Positions 63,960-64,000 of a stretch of DNA of 64,000 bases are shown in pieces. The stretch is taken from NCBI RefSeq assembly GCF_000265405.1, contig NC_018010.1, forward strand, positions 3,803,501-3,867,500, in the 5' to 3' direction. This DNA is from Belliella baltica DSM 15883. Its GTDB lineage: Bacteria; Bacteroidota; Bacteroidia; Cytophagales; Cyclobacteriaceae. Under the pieces are notes generated by a model, which was given only the letters and a program-made list of their open reading frames with translations, was not told the DNA's origin and did no database searches. The first letter of the stretch is position 1, and each line of letters opens with the position of its first letter. The translations under genes and the position numbers were made by a program.

Positions 63960-64000
63960 AAATATTTAAAAAGGGGTTTAGCCCTGCTTTGAGGATTTGG

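Noticed and set aside
1..64000. tRNA, rRNA or intact insertion-sequence genes
   Set aside because: No cloverleaf-like sequence, rRNA signature, transposase frame or terminal inverted repeats could be supported by eye; a tRNAscan or ISfinder search could still find a missed one.

Overview
The window looks like a chromosomal segment of a Bacteroidota member, most likely order Cytophagales and probably family Cyclobacteriaceae. The evidence is an AT-rich genome with few Shine-Dalgarno sites, several promoter-like TANNTTTG -7 elements, a gldC gliding gene, a carboxypeptidase-like-domain TonB receptor, DUF3098 next to ftsX, DUF4412, a methionine synthase split in two, and paired S9 peptidases. There are no rRNA or tRNA genes, no CRISPR array and no intact insertion sequence. 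The genus is inference.

Layout. Positions 1-2041 hold the start of a bestrophin-like channel gene (runs off the left edge) and a DEAD-box RNA helicase. Positions 2048-9306 form a small inorganic-ion and stress neighbourhood: a disrupted SoxB/5'-nucleotidase-like gene, a SulP transporter overlapping a beta-carbonic anhydrase, a collapsed toxin-antitoxin locus, a Crp/Fnr regulator with its own likely operator, a short-chain dehydrogenase and a tandem universal stress protein. Next come a Na/Pi cotransporter, a PepSY membrane protein and HMG-CoA lyase. Positions 13011-17873 are a methionine/folate operon (metF, and metH in two pieces) under a clear SAM-I riboswitch. Positions 18009-28924 hold an outer-membrane protein, a very large soluble multi-PAS hybrid kinase and two S9 peptidases. 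Positions 29150-34943 are a complete RND efflux operon.

Positions 35729-42154 carry housekeeping genes on the plus strand (fmt, a DUF4412 protein, dihydrofolate reductase, an SDR, cinA and a 2-oxoacid dehydrogenase E2). They converge on a second hybrid kinase that is translationally coupled to a Cache-like lipoprotein. Then come a conserved small protein with OsmC, and the fused mutase/G-protein IcmF. Positions 50684-55010 hold an internally deleted M50 protease coupled to a P-type ATPase and followed by a CoA-transferase. A TonB receptor follows, and the window closes with a long minus-strand run: ftsX, DUF3098, uppP, truB, ribF, scoA, scoB, gldC.

Acyl-CoA genes recur (HMG-CoA lyase, IcmF, an acetyl-CoA hydrolase-type CoA-transferase, ScoAB). 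This fits branched-chain amino acid, ketone-body and short acyl-CoA turnover in a peptide-consuming heterotroph with secreted S9 peptidases. B12 use is implied by metH and icmF.

I do not see a clearly new multi-gene system. The most unusual items are: the mini-M50 protease lacking its middle; the toxin-antitoxin locus collapsed by deletion; a 41-bp repeat array inside the scoA-scoB operon; a Cache lipoprotein/hybrid kinase pair; one hairpin holding both stop codons of two convergent genes; a Crp-type operator that agrees with the regulator's recognition helix; and an RND pump with Asp-Asn where Asp-Asp is expected.
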